From: Prorocentrum cordatum
Lineage: Eukaryota > Sar > Dinophyceae > Prorocentrales > Prorocentraceae
Assembly: GCA_963575745.1 (NCBI GenBank)
Contig: CAUYUJ010011570.1
Span: 187,001-251,000 of the forward strand
Length of the DNA stretch: 64,000 nucleotides
Reading direction: 5' to 3'
Positions 11,231-22,062 of the stretch are shown in pieces; position 1 is the stretch's first letter; each line of letters starts with the position of its first letter. The notes under the pieces are model-generated. The model was not told where the DNA came from. It saw nothing but the letters and a program-made list of their open reading frames with translations, and made no database searches. Position numbers and translations under genes: made by a program.

Positions 11231-11308
11231 TTCTTGGTGATCTTTCGAAAACCCTCCGCGTTCATCTCTGCGAAGCACTGGAGTTTCCCGGACAGCTCAA
11301 GTATTCTC
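11231..11308 (-). CDS. SPX-domain-like internal exon (C-terminal half of SPX)
   Basis: On the minus strand a pyrimidine-rich tract ends CCGTCCACAG. Then comes a 78-bp open segment that reads (R)ILELSGKLQCFAEMNAEGF followed by RKITKK, ending at a GT donor (GTGCAC). The pattern leucine-rich helix + N-x-x-GFRKI-x-KK is the signature of the third helical part of SPX domains (XPR1, VTC, PHO1 and relatives), which sense inositol pyrophosphates. The first exon base completes a codon from an upstream exon. The adjoining GA-rich plus strand (11340-11840) would be the intron's pyrimidine tract. A possible upstream exon lies at 39038-39160. The parent protein is not identifiable. Chance resemblance over 26 residues cannot be excluded. 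Confidence 0.5.
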
Positions 11309-11334
11309 CTGTGGACGGAGGGGAGATGATGGGG

Positions 11335-11850
11335 TGAGAGGGAATCAAGGAGCAGAGAGGAAGAATGGAAAGGAAGAGGGAGACAGGCAGGGGGAGACGG
11401 TAAACAAGTAAGCCGTGGACAATAAAGGCACGGCCCCTGGTCACCCTGAGCACTGACAAGGAGCGGGTCCTGATTCGGGGCAGCTTGAGGGCCGTGATTC
11501 GGAGTCCACGGCGTTTCCAAATCTGGAGAAGAAGGGCGGGGAGGGGGTGGGGACCAGGGCGGTGGGGGGAACGAGGAGGGGTGGAATGAGAGGGACGGGC
11601 AGGGGAGAGGGTGGGCGGCGGAAGAGGCGGGGAGGAGGCGGAGGTGGGAGGGAGAGAGGGAGCTGTGGGGGGGGGGGGGCGCAGGGGGAGAGGGGCGGCA
11701 AAAGCAAGGACAGCAGTCTCCCCCCCCCTGCCCAAAACCCCCCGGCGCTGAAGAGCGGAGCAGGGCAAGGGGGCGACAAGAAGAGACGAGGCGATAGGGA
11801 GACAGAAACGGAGAAGGAGGCGGAGAAGGACGCGGAGGATCATAGCCGGC
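11335..11850. repeat. GA-rich / CT-rich low-complexity tract
   Basis: The plus strand is almost pure G/A for about 500 bp. On the minus strand this is a long pyrimidine tract just upstream of the AG at 11309-11310, which fits an intron 3' end. Long Pro/Ser-rich minus frames across it are compositional. Confidence 0.8.
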
Positions 11851-11999
11851 GACGACGGCGATGATGACGAGAAGGATGAAGACGATGAGGCGAGAAACAT
11901 AGGCAAAGTACATGAGAGAAAGATGACGACGAAGTCGCCGGTAACGAGAACAAGATACGTGGACGAGGGTGCTGAAGAGGAATACATTGTTATCACTCG

Positions 12000-13450
12000 G
12001 GGGCAAATGGCACGGCCATCTGGTCGATGGGCCCGATGGCCTCCAGCATCCGGAGCTGGAGGCTCTCTCAGCTTACCGCCTACTGCTGAAGAGAACAGTT
12101 ATTGAGGGCCCGAAGTTGAGAGACGCTGTCAAAAAGGACCCCTGACTCGGGATGGAGATCCAGCAACAGACGACGTCAGACGGTATACCTCTTGCCACTC
12201 TTTGGAGGTCCGCACTCCAGATGCGGGCCCTTGACTGCAAAGTGGTGCGCTGGCGAACCTTGCAAAAACAATCACTGAAGTCCGTCAGGGCAGACCCGAC
12301 GACCTACAATTGGACTGGTGAATTTATCTGGGCTCCCCAGCGCAACGAGACCGGCATCGGACGACCAGGGTCATTCTTTCGATGGTCCACAGCCTCGCCC
12401 GAGAGGCTACAAGCTAAACGCGCCGCAGCGCAAAGAGACATGCTGAGCCCGCTGCCAATCCGTCACGCCACTCATCAAAGGCTGGGCCAAAACGGGCTTC
12501 TGAATCCGAAGCTCGACCTGACGAGTGATGTCCGTTTCCGTGTTGTTTTCGGTGTCTCTCATTCTGCCTCCGATGCACCTAGAGCAATAACGAAATCAAA
12601 CCGAAAACGGTCCACGAAATCGCGAAAGCACCGTTTAGGTCGAGACCTGTCTGAAGCCTTCCCTCGCGGCTGTGAATTGGCCAGAGGGCCAGCATCATAG
12701 GAATTATATGCAGCAGGGCAGCGGTTCATTCTTGCTCCTGCTGCTGCAGTGGCAACAGAAGTGGGATCGACGGAAGGGTGTATACAGAGGGTGCCGACCC
12801 ACCGCACACCTGGCTGATATCAAACAGAATTGTGTCTTCGTTCGCAAGGATGGTTTCATCTCTGTGAGCCTTGACCTCAACAACTGTTAGCAAGATCTTC
12901 CTACTGGCACAGCCCCGGGCTGTGCGATGGACCCCCAGACGTATGCGTCGATGCGGGATGGTGGCAATGAATAGTTGAGTATGGCCATCGAGGGCACCTT
13001 TGCAATGAACATATGCATGAAACGATTCAGAAAGAGTCTGCTGCAGCACCAGAAATGTTACATGCTCCCCAGCAGGATGCGTCTGGCGACGCTTGAAGAC
13101 CACAGGGCCACTGAGTTCGACCCGGAGCCCTCCTCCCTAGAACAAAACACGCACGCGGACCAGGCGGTCAGATCGAGGCATTTTAGCCCCGTCCTGGAAC
13201 AGGCCCCATCGGAGCCCGCGAGAGGCACAACTTGTCTGCCACGAGAAGCCCCTTAGACAAGTTCGTGCCTTATCTTCTTTGTTAGGATGCGGAACTCTTC
13301 AGCAGGAACAGAGGAGGACACCAAGCCATACCCTGAATGAGGGACGAACCCCAACAAACTAATCAGTAGTTGCACGTGAGCTGCTTAGATTTGCCGCTGG
13401 GCCGCATGTGGAAACCATTCGTTTGAATGCACAGCAATCCTCAACAAGAT
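12000..13450. other. Unassigned region with a 182-codon plus frame
   Basis: A plus-strand frame is open at 12152-12700, and minus frames at 12559-12807 and 12726-13103. None matches a family I recognise. The sequence is not repetitive, and it could hold exons or an old element fragment. Confidence 0.3.
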
Positions 13451-13819
13451 ATCCTGCAGGTGCCGCCCCGGTGATGGTCCAGCATCCCTGGCAATAAATG
13501 AGTAACCGACAGGGCCCTCCCTGGAACAACGCTGTTTATTGCATGTTGTCGCACGTTCCCTCCTAAACGCTTGGAGAGAACACGTGTAGAAGAGAGAAGC
13601 ACGAGAAACGATGAGGACGAGGAGAGACGACGACGAGCATCAGAACCAGATTTCTCCGGATACCCCCAAAGGTCGTCGCAGGCGCACGGGGACCCAACAC
13701 ATGACCAACAACGACAAAACAAAAAACGTCGATCCACGAAGAAAATAAAGACGATGATACCTTCGGTACGCTTTCACTTTGGGAACCGTGCCGATTCATG
13801 GGTCCGGCGATGTCTGAAA

Positions 13820-14031
13820 CAGTGGCGGCTAGCCATAGGGTCCAGCCCTGACTCGCCCGAGACGGCAAGACTTGCTCTGAACTATCGTCGAAAGGAACGA
13901 CGTGCCACACATGCGCAGGGTCGGCCACACCTGAAAGTGACCCTGGGCAAGGGTGACCTCTGGTGTTCGGCTTTAGGAGCAGCGGCGGGGGGCAATCCGA
14001 TTGCGCAGGCTAATGCTGGGAGAACACCTTG
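13820..14031 (+). repeat. Dispersed repeat, left part (interrupted copy)
   Basis: Sequence from about 13850 (GGGTCGGCCACACCTG, GGGCAAGGGTGACCTCTGG, GCAGGCTAATGCTGGGAG) aligns with 15270-15420. The copy is interrupted at 14031 by the retrogene and resumes at 14893 with AGACCCCTGTGGGCCCGCAC. The 15-kb copy reads straight through the same point (ACGGTACCCCCGTGAGCCTGCAC), so it serves as an empty-site paralogue. Confidence 0.7.
14012..14031. repeat. Target-site duplication, left copy
   Basis: The 20-bp AATGCTGGGAGAACACCTTG is identical to 14873-14892. It directly follows the retrogene's 3' end (A-run CGAAA on the minus strand at the junction). A perfect 20-bp TSD indicates fairly recent target-primed insertion. 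Confidence 0.85.
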
Positions 14032-14096
14032 TTTCGCCGCCCTCCCAGTACCTCTGCCGTCACAGCTTGCGTGGCAACAGGAGCACGCCCGACGCT

Positions 14097-14762
14097 CTAA
14101 GCCTCATGTGTATCTACGTCTACCTTACACGGCGCCACACCAGCTGCACCCCTGGGATGCTGGGCGCACAGGGCAAAGTAGGAGAAGCCCGCGACCATCA
14201 GGTGCCAGCCCCCGTGCCAGAGCCGCAGCCAGTCCCTGCGGTCATCCAGGCCTTTCACAAAGCACAGGACAGCACCAGCGAAGAGTCCGAACGCGTTCCG
14301 CCCTGCTCGCAGGTCCAGCTTCGGTAGTCTGCCGCGCCACGTAATAGAGGCGAGCATGACCATGATAGCTGCTGCCAGTGGACCCACGGTGAAGCGCACG
14401 TCCCATGGCGACATCAGCTGCGCCACGATCGCCAGGCTGACTGAGCCTGCGTTGAGAACTTCTCGAAGTGGCGAACCTCGAGGCACTTGGGCGAATCCGA
14501 GCACTATGGCCATGAGCGAGGCGATGGAAAAGACGTTGTCCATGTGGTGCCAGCGCCCCTCGTTAAAGCCCAGCAGCTTCCAGTCGAGGCTCTGGCATAC
14601 GTGGTAGGCGCTCGATGTCAACATTGTCATCACACCCATCGTTCCTTCGTGGTACAGCCCCAGGCGGAACGCCTGCGAGGCGGGGAGCAGCATGGCCAGG
14701 TTGGTCGCCCCGGTCACCCACGCCTGGGCCACCGCTTGCCCGCTCGTCGGCGGCGGCACCAT
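14097..14762 (-). CDS. Intronless TMEM8/myomaker-type CREST membrane protein (retrogene)
   Basis: This is a 221-codon frame. The upstream in-frame ATG at 14912 is rejected because it lies outside the inserted cDNA, beyond the spliced leader; the first usable in-frame ATG is 14762. Several hydrophobic segments alternate with the CREST-superfamily residues: S50-x3-H54 (SSAYH), D75 (HHMDN) and H183-x3-H187 (HGGWH). Between them is RFTVGPLAAAI, as in TMEM8/myomaker proteins (DUF3522). CREST members (alkaline ceramidases, PAQR, Per1, TMEM8) are predicted seven-helix membrane proteins, many of them metal-dependent lipid hydrolases; substrate here is unknown. A short upstream frame (ATGCCCACG...) ends in TGA overlapping the start as TGATG. 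The frame is intact. Transcription at this site is unproven. Confidence 0.75.
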   Translation of the reverse strand: MVPPPTSGQAVAQAWVTGATNLAMLLPASQAFRLGLYHEGTMGVMTMLTSSAYHVCQSLDWKLLGFNEGRWHHMDNVFSIASLMAIVLGFAQVPRGSPLREVLNAGSVSLAIVAQLMSPWDVRFTVGPLAAAIMVMLASITWRGRLPKLDLRAGRNAFGLFAGAVLCFVKGLDDRRDWLRLWHGGWHLMVAGFSYFALCAQHPRGAAGVAPCKVDVDTHEA

Positions 14763-14837
14763 CAGCCCGGCGGCCCCCTCATCGTGGGCATCAGCAGCTC
14801 GCCTGCAGCCTTGGGCTGACCACCGAATCCACTGCGA

Positions 14838-14851
14838 CTTGAGCCAGAGCG
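14838..14851 (-). other. Second, truncated DinoSL relict in tandem
   Basis: Directly downstream of the full leader, CGCTCTGGCTCAAG keeps the last nine or more bases of the leader. Tandem relicts mean an earlier retrocopy was transcribed and trans-spliced again before this insertion, so at least two rounds of retroposition occurred. Confidence 0.7.
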
Positions 14852-14872
14852 CTTGAGCCAAAATGGCTACGG
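14852..14872 (-). other. DinoSL relict, full length
   Basis: On the minus strand, 21 nt match the 3' 21 nt of the 22-nt dinoflagellate spliced leader (CCGTAGCC, then ATTTTGGCTCAAG). It abuts the TSD, so the whole leader was copied into cDNA. This is the clearest taxonomic marker in the window. Confidence 0.92.
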
Positions 14873-14892
14873 AATGCTGGGAGAACACCTTG
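14873..14892. repeat. Target-site duplication, right copy
   Basis: Identical to 14012-14031. It lies directly against the 5' end of the DinoSL relict. Confidence 0.85.
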
Positions 14893-15490
14893 AGACCCCT
14901 GTGGGCCCGCACTACAGGTCACTTCGGCGAAAGCTCACACCTACGCGAAGCCGGACAAGGCCAGCCTCAACGCCCTAGCAATGGGGCCATTCTTATTTCG
15001 CCCGAGAAAGCAAGATTTGCTCAGGATAACCATCGAAGGGAGAGATGATATTTCCCCCACCGCGACATTAATCAATGGAAAACGTGTATGCTTGAAGTGA
15101 CCCACATGTTGGCGGACTACCATGGATGCGAAGATTTTGGCGCCAGCGGAAAACCTGCCGATCTCTGCTCTGCGCATTGAAAATGGGTCTTGGAATTTCC
15201 CTCCGACGCCATACTAACTGCGGTGCTCGTAACGCGCAGCTCCTCAAACATCCAGCATCCCATCAAAGAAAAAGATGTGCCACACGCGTGCAGGGTCGGC
15301 CACACGCAAGGAGTGGTGCCTCTGGGCAAAGGTGATCTCTGGTGCGCGGCTTTGGAGACTGCGCGCGGGAGGGGGGGGTAACGGGCAACCCAGGCGCACA
15401 GGCCGATACTGGGGGACTACCACGGTACCCCCGTGAGCCTGCACTAAAGGTCACTTCGGCAAAAGGTCGCTCCTACGCGTAGCCCGCGGG
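14893..15490 (+). repeat. Dispersed repeat: right part and a second copy
   Basis: 14893-14960 continues the repeat interrupted by the retrogene (GGTCACTTCGGCGAAAGC). A second copy spans about 15250-15490 (CAGGGTCGGCCACACG through GGTCACTTCGGCAAAAGG). The stretch near 15000-15050 also resembles 13840-13890 (GCAAGATTTGCTC), suggesting tandem copies. No coding content. Confidence 0.6.
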
Positions 15491-15499
15491 CGCAGAAAT

Positions 15500-16900
15500 G
15501 ATCAGACACCGTTCGAGCGAGGGTAGGACGTTCCGGAAGCGAACTGGGCACTGCACAGCTGGGTGCGACACATGTTCGGGGAGACGTAAGGCTCGGGTAC
15601 GGGGGATTTGGGTTGGCCTGACGGGGCCATCAAAAAAATGAAGAGACCCAGACGCACCCGCTGCAAACATCCCACGAAACCTGGACCGCCCAAATCCAAG
15701 ACGCGCTCGTCAAAAAACTTCGGCAAACCCGAAGTCCGGCTTACTCGAGTCTTACGTTTCCCCGACGTGTGCAAGGGAGGCACGGCTCCCCCTGGCAGCC
15801 CGCAGCGCCCCGGCGGGCAGGACACGACGGCAACGACTCCACGCCCGCGGCGGCGGCAAGGCGGGGGCGGGGGGCTCCGCTGCTCCGCCTCGCTCGCCTT
15901 GGCCTCTCCGCCCCTGCGGCGCGCGCGAGCGCGCCGTGCCACGCTGCGTGGAGCTGCTGCTCCGCGGGCCCGGCACCCTCGCGAGGAAGCTCGCGGCTCC
16001 CCGAGTTCTCCCGCCTCCCTCCTGATCCCTCCTCCCTCCTCCCTTCTCCCTCCGTCCTACCTCCCTCCCTTCTCCTCCTCCCCTTCCGCCCGCGCTCGCG
16101 GGACAGAGGGGGGCAGGACGACTCCCCAGCTCCTGGCGCCGCGAAATACGAAGACGGTCGACGACGACGGCGACGGACGATGACGAGGGACTACGACGAA
16201 GGCGGACGACGACGATGACGACGAGGACGAAGCCGACAGACTACGGACGAAGACAATGGACGACGAATGCGATGGAAAGGGCGACGGACAACGACGCTCG
16301 CCAGATGACAGACGACGACGCTGAGGAGGAGTACGACACCAACTCTGGTCGCTTCGCTGCTCCAATACTGTTTGTCTCCCCTGTACCGCACGGGCCTGCC
16401 ACCCAATCCAGTATCGTTCCCACTACGCATAACACGTTCTTTCTATACCCGAGGTACGCTACAAGCTTGCACCCAGAGTCCGCCCAAAGCAAAGAGTACG
16501 ATACCGGGCCAGACTTCGGCGAGCCCAGCGCGCGCCCGCAAAGTTTGGTGTACTCGACGATCGCCTCCCGAACGATGCCCTCCTGCGCGAGGCACGCCCC
16601 CCAGAGAGTGATACATACACATATATATATATATAGATATATATAGAGAGAGAGAGAGAGAGAGCAAATGCCTCCAAAATGGGATCAGGGTATGGACAAA
16701 ACTGATAGAAAGGATGTGCGACAAGGATGCAAGCCGCTTGAACGCCCAGGTCGAGCGCGACGGGCCATCGAGCGCGGCGGGCAATCGAAAGTAGTGAATA
16801 GACAGAGGAGGAAGGTTACCCACCCTTACCATCGGTTTCGACTGTACACGGGGTCAGAGGATCGCACAGCATCGCCGATGCATCGCGATGCGTTTGCGAT
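15500..16900. other. Unassigned GC-rich region with GAC triplets and microsatellites
   Basis: 15770-15990 is very GC-rich, 15990-16090 is C/T-rich, 16140-16330 has imperfect GAC/ACG triplets, and 16610-16665 is an AT/GA microsatellite. Open frames here are compositional. No gene is recognised. Confidence 0.5.
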
Positions 16901-16903
16901 GCA

Positions 16904-17839
16904 CTAACGACGTCGGCGATGCGAAGGCGACGCCAGTGTTGGGCAAGTCGGGATCCACATTGAGCCGCATCGTCGATCACAGGTGGGAGGCCTAGAGCCT
17001 AGAGAGAGGGAGGCCAGCTCCGCGAAAGGGCAAGGCCGTCCACGGCGACAACTCAATCGGGAATCGGCCGAAACAACACCGAAACCAAAGCCAACGGAAG
17101 CCGACGGGAGGCGGCAACGTAGAAATGCGCAACAAAGCATCACCGACGACAGAACCGAACCCACCGAGAGCACTCGAGCGACCGAGAGAGGGGGGCAATG
17201 TGCAGAGAAGGGGCCACAGAGTAACAGGGAGAAGAGGAATGGGTGGGGCAGGCGAACACCAATTGACGAACGCAAAACTAGAAGAGAGAGAACTTGCAAC
17301 TCAAGAGGGGCGAATATTCGACGCGCTAAACATACGGTCAGGCTGCGCGGGGAAGGCGAGTCTAGCTGGGTCAACTGATTGACGGCAGACTGTCCGTAAC
17401 AGTCCGCCGCCCCACGCTCGCCAGGAATAAACAGGCGTGTGAGACACTCAGCTGCCCCCCTCTCTCTTTCCCTCTGCTTTGGGTTCCTTAATCCCACAGC
17501 AGAGGGGGGAAGAGCTCGGTGACGCACCAATCGCTTGATTTGTCTTAAGTATGCCCTGGGCGCTTTCTCATATGCGCTCCAATCGGCGACGTTGTGTGCG
17601 TTGTGAGCTCCTTGCTTAAGCGTTTGCAGATCTGTGGATTGCTCTGTTTCACACTGCCGTCTACCACGTCCTGCTGGCTGTCTGCGAGGCCTCCGGGCCT
17701 GCTCCGCGCCGGCGTTCGACCGCCGCTGGGGCGTTGTGCTGTTTTTTGGCTTTGCTCTATGCGTGCGCTGCGCGCGGAGCGCGGGGGACGGGAGGCGGCA
17801 TGAACATGAGGGCGGGAGCGAAGACGGCAGTGAAGGCAA
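16904..17839 (-). other. 311-codon minus frame, unrecognised
   Basis: The frame is long but Arg/Pro/Ser-rich in its N-terminal third and low in family-like motifs. One stretch (ADWSAYEKAPRAYLRQIKRL) is more protein-like. It could be a decayed element. No neighbouring signals support a gene. Confidence 0.2.
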
Positions 17840-18109
17840 AGAGCAGCCTTTGGAAAGAATCCAGCAAGCGCTGAATCAATGAAGATCTACAGAGACGGGC
17901 CTGAACACGTTGAACAAACATGCAGAAACAAGACGCTGACAATAAATCCATCAGTTCAGCATTTTTAGCTCGTCCGCCAACATGCAGAACGGGAACAAGA
18001 ACAACACACAAAACACAACAACAGAAAACGCCAAAGGCGTGCGCAAAAAGAACCAAGACCGACGGGGCCCTCCCAACCTCCAAATCCACCATCCGTTGCC
18101 GCCTGGCTG

Positions 18110-18905
18110 TCCAAAATGCCTTCTAAGATGGCTCCGAAAGGGCACCAACACGCCAGAGCCCTTCAATATTGCCGCAAGACGGCCCAAGATCCCCCAGCAC
18201 GCCGTGCGAGGGCCCCAAAATACAAAACCAATCCCTCCAGCTGTGGACTAAGGTGGTCTATCGATATCTTCATGTCTGCCTCTTTTCTTCGAGTAGGTTT
18301 ACTTTCCCCACCCCCTCCTTGGGGTTTTGTTGGAGCGGGCCGCGACGTGTTGGAGGGTCGTTTTCGCCCAAGATGGCTCCAAGATGGCCGCCTATGCTCC
18401 AAGATGGCATTCATAATGGCTCAAGATAGCTTCCGACAGACCTACAAGCTGGCCACACGATGGTTCCAAGTGCTCTCGGAGGCCACTCAGGACCCCCCCA
18501 AGAGGGCCAAATCCTCCAAACACCCAAGAAACATAAATAATATTTGCCGTCTCGCTCTGTCGCTTCCCATGTGCACTTCAGGCCTCAAGATCGGCCCAAG
18601 AGAGGCCCAAGAGGGGCCCACGCGCCCCCCATACGGCCCCAAGAGAACCGCAAGAGGGCCCCAAGAGGCGACTCTGATGGCCCCAAGAAGGGGATGGAAG
18701 GGGGGGTCCAACATCGAATGCCCCCCTTTTGATTGATGGCCTCCAGGATGGCCCCAAAAGGCTCTCGAAGGCTCCCAAGGGGCCCCCGAGAGAGGCCCAA
18801 GAGGGCCCTAAGACCCTGAGACCCTTTAGTAAAGGCCCCAAGAGAACCAGAAGATCCCTCAAAACAGTCCCAAGAGAGCAAACATAGGCGATTTCGAAGG
18901 CTGTC
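18110..18905. repeat. CAAGATGG/CAAGAGGCC degenerate array
   Basis: Short units of 9-13 bp around (G)GCCCCAAGAGG and CAAGATGGC repeat for about 800 bp, with an AT-richer island near 18520-18580. It is the same language as 34540-38040 and the cores of 1862-2650 and 61969-62779. Confidence 0.85.
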
Positions 18906-19336
18906 ATGTCATCGTTGCCCTTCTCCTCGTCCTCGTCCTCGTCCTCGTCCTAGACATCATCGTCTTCCTCTTCCTTCTCTTCCTCGTCGTCGTGGTCGTC
19001 GTCGTCGCCTTCTTCATCCTCCGACTCCTCGTTCCATGGCCTCCACGCAAGCCCCAGGAATGGCCCGAAGAGGCCCTCCAAGGCCACCCGCTCGCTCCCA
19101 GGGATTTCTCTGTTGCCCGCTCTCTCTCACTATCTGTGTCCCTTCTTCCCTTGCGCCATCAACTCTCATGGGCAGGGTTTCCGAATGGGTTGGTGGGGAT
19201 TTTTCCGCCGCAGCCGCAGGCGAAGGCGCACAGGAGCGGCAAAGGTCAACCTGGGCTACGGGCGAAACCTAATTACCCAGCGGACGCACTCACTGCTGCC
19301 AAAGCTGCCGCCGAGGAAAAGTGAGGGGCGCTGGGG
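18905..19336. other. CTCGTC-rich tract and unassigned flank
   Basis: A CCTCGTCCTCGTC microsatellite (18920-19030) is followed by about 300 bp of unremarkable sequence up to the retrotransposon TSD. Nothing coding is recognised. Confidence 0.5.
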
Positions 19337-19341
19337 GCTGA

Positions 19342-19603
19342 AGTTTGAAGGGGGCTTGAAGGCCCAGCCAACAGCTTCGCCTCAGGCGAAGCCAAGCTCC
19401 CGCTCTGCTGTACCGTAGCAACGATAGTCCCAGTACGAGAGGGGATGCCATCTCAAGCAATCGGAAGATCCTTGTGGTCTCGATAGCGATTGTGCGCCTC
19501 GCAGTGAGGCGCAGTCATATTTGGGCGGCCGGCCGCTTGAGCCGACGCGGCCGCGGGCGAACGCTCGCTTCCACTCCTTGCGTCCCCCAGCTCGCTTTGG
19601 AGT
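19342..19603 (-). repeat. 3' LTR of element C
   Basis: 262 bp in the same orientation as 33949-34200. The sense strand just before it (19604-19630 complement) is C-rich where a polypurine tract is normally expected. The end CAAACT meets the TSD directly. Confidence 0.8.
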
Positions 19604-19806
19604 CGGGGGGGGGAGGGAGACGAAGCGTGGGCCCGTCGCCCCTATACAGCAGGCGAAGCAGCTAACATGCACAAGGACAGAAAAGGAGGCGGGCCTAAAG
19701 GAAGGTGGACCCGCTAGCAAGTTGCCTCGCATGTACGTGACGTACTCATCAGGCGGCGTCAGTACTTGATGTCTGGCCGGCCCGATATGGAGTATGTTTC
19801 TTCAGG

Positions 19807-20602
19807 TCATGTTCGAAGGTCTGTATACCTTCCATGACTTGTAGGATCATTTCCCTGTCGATGCTCCCCTTGGCGTGGCCATCCGCAGTCATATCGCGGG
19901 TGTCGCACATCCGCAGTCATATCGCGGGTGTCGCACCACTGAATGCTATCCACGATTCCACGCTCCATCATCTGTCGTATCCAACTGATGTGTCCTAAAA
20001 GGGTACACCCAGTCGGCTTCTTCAAGTCTCCGCTTGACAAGGACTTAAAAACAGACTCAGCATCGATGCTCAAGGTGACCTTGATGCTCAGGCCACCCAA
20101 CTCCAGCATATCTTTCAACTGGGCGGGCGTGAGCGGCCCTGCGTGGAGCTCGTGCAGAGTCACAATCGTGGGGTAACAGTCATCCAAATCACGGGCGACT
20201 GCTAGTCTCTGCTGAGCAGCTCGAGCGGAGCTGCAAACGGTGAGACTTGCAGCGTGCATCAATCAAGTAAACGGCAGGCTTACCGGATGACGTGTTTCCA
20301 CGTCGTAGCAGGTTTGCCCCGCGAATACCATTGCGTTTGACGTCGTCATCGGCGTCTCCACTCAGGCGTCGATATCCTGAGTCGCTATGTAGGTCGACCC
20401 CGCCCGTCGGATTCATCGCCTGGTAGACGATCTTGATCGGGCAGGCCTGCGCATTCCTGGTGATCGCGCACAGTCGTCGCACTTGAATGTTGGTGGGTTC
20501 TTGGACGCGTTGTAGAGATACAACATGCACCATCAACCGCACCTGGGTGATTGATGCATGCGCCAGCGCACCCCTGAGGCTGACGAACATGCATGCAACC
20601 AT
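19807..20602 (-). pseudogene. pol: RNase H of element C (frameshifted)
   Basis: Frame 20189-20602 reads GGVDLHSDSGYRRLSGDADD...GKPAVYLIDARCKSHRLQLRSS. Frame 19807-20262 continues SIDAESVFKSLSSGDLKKPT...IQWCDTRDMTADVRHP. Together they give the copia RNase H (first Asp, SKS/E helix, Asp-containing DAESV strand, ADG/TADG end). One frameshift separates them. Confidence 0.65.
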
Positions 20603-20671
20603 CTTGGTTGCCTGAGCGTCAGCGTCGGCGCCTGTCAGTTCGAAATGTTGTATAGGACGGAGCTGTTTGAT

Positions 20672-21388
20672 CTATTCATATTGATCCCAAGTGACATTGT
20701 CGTCCTCGTCCTTGGTGTATACCACAGCACAGTTTGTATATGTGTACTGAGTGAGTTTACACTTCCAAAGGGTATATTCAACGCATTTGATATGCTTGTC
20801 AATGGTGTCCTCAGTGCCGGCCATATCGATGTCAGGAACACTCTTGGCCGTGAGCAAATTGTTGTTCGTCTCGAACTCCTCGTCGTATGACGCGGGTCGG
20901 AGTCCGAATCCTTTGGTGGTCCTCCTGAGCTTAAGTGAGAAAGCCCGTGGGGCGTCTTTGGTGCCTGTGCCTGGTTTCAGGCACTGTAGGGAGTGCTTTG
21001 ACTCGGAATAGTGCTCGAAACCTGAGAGCGTTCGGAGCACTGCGGCCGATCCAGGCGGCAAAGTAAAACACACCGCGCGTTCCTTTTTCACCAGTAGCCT
21101 CAGCAAGTTCCTGATAGCCAATCCTTGCAGGAAGGCCACGTTGATGTCGAGGGGAGCAATGATCCACTGCTTCTCGCACGCTGCCGTGCTAACGAGCAAC
21201 CCCTGGCTTGACCGTCTCGCTGTTCCCGAACATGTTTCCACGCCGAATGCTTCGAGGTCCATGGAACCTCGGAGAACCCAGCGTAGTCGGATGGTACGTT
21301 CAATCTCGCCCTCCTCGTTCTTCACGAACTTAACTTTGTGCACGTATCTCGAAGTCATGATGTTCGACGCGTTAGCTAGTTCTTGCAT
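20672..21388 (-). pseudogene. pol: Reverse transcriptase of element C (catalytic site altered)
   Basis: The frame starts SNIMTSRYVHKVKFVKNEEG and continues through PLDINVAFLQG, the copia RVT_2 pattern (D-x-x-x-AFLQG), then GTKDAPRAFSLKLRRT. Where Y/HVDD is expected the sequence reads KSVPDIDMAGTEDTIDKHIK, so the aspartate pair is lost. The N-terminal and thumb parts are present. Inactive. Confidence 0.75.
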
Positions 21389-22062
21389 CCTAAAGCATTG
21401 TTATCGACACATGTCTTGAGTTCAGCGTGGGGGGCCTTTGGTACTTTATCGGATTTCGCCTGGATGTCAGTTCTAGTAAGATGGTCGCCTTCCTTGACGA
21501 CCGCAGCTCGCTTTGCAGCGGCGGTTGCGTTTACTCGCATAGTGGTCACCCGGTCGGCATCGAATATCAGGCGTTGTTGCTCGGACAAGACTATCTTCGA
21601 CATTTCTGCCGTAAAGCATAGTTCGACATATCGACCATTTTCGTCTGAGTCGAGTCCGCACCTGTCGTCTTCGACCACGGTGCGCATGGAGGCGTAGTAC
21701 GTCTCCTCGGTATCGGAGTCGCGAGTGCGCCCCCACTTCGGCAGGTCTCCCCTCTGTTCATGAGCTACAATGATCAGCACACTTTGATCTGGAACCATCT
21801 GTGTAGGTATGGCGAAGAGGTCCTCTGGTGAGGTTGCCTCCAACAGTTCCCTTTCCTCTTGTAGTTCTGCATACCACACCTCGATAACATGCGACTCATG
21901 ATCAGCCTCTGATCCTTCGTAGATCGTAGAGAGCCGTCCGTCATCATGCGATGGTTCGGCTTCTGTGGCTTCGGGGACCTTCTGACCCGGGTCAATCCAG
22001 ACCCGGGTCAGCGGGAAACCAAAAACTGAAATGCAGGAGCAAAAAACTGCAACGCAGATCAT
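21376..22062 (-). pseudogene. Pre-RT linker of element C
   Basis: Acidic linker (EATEAEPSHDDGRLSTIYEG and similar), ending KAPHAELKTCVDNNALGCKN just before RT. On the plus strand 21986-22130 holds four ACCCGGGTCA-type palindromes. Confidence 0.4.

Larger units (their letters stand above)
14032..14872 (-). mobile_element. Retroposed processed cDNA (841 bp) between 20-bp TSDs
   Basis: The insert runs from a complete DinoSL relict touching the right TSD to a short A-run touching the left TSD, with an intronless coding frame between. That is the expected structure of a trans-spliced mRNA reverse-transcribed and reinserted by LINE-type machinery. The recycling of SL-bearing cDNAs is known in dinoflagellates. 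The 3' UTR is about 65 bp (14032-14096). Confidence 0.85.

Noticed and set aside
11149-12006. 285-codon minus protein including the SPX-like peptide
   Set aside because: Most of the frame is Pro/Ser low complexity from a CT-rich tract. Splice signals limit the credible coding part to 11231-11308.
14763-14912. Start of the CREST protein at the upstream ATG (14912)
   Set aside because: That ATG lies beyond the spliced-leader relict and TSD, in the target repeat, so it was never part of the mRNA.
19432-19442. AGTACGAGAGG resembling the sarcin-ricin loop of LSU rRNA
   Set aside because: Only 11 bases match. The flanks are LTR sequence shared with 33949-34200 (where it reads AATATGAGAGG), so it is not an rRNA gene.
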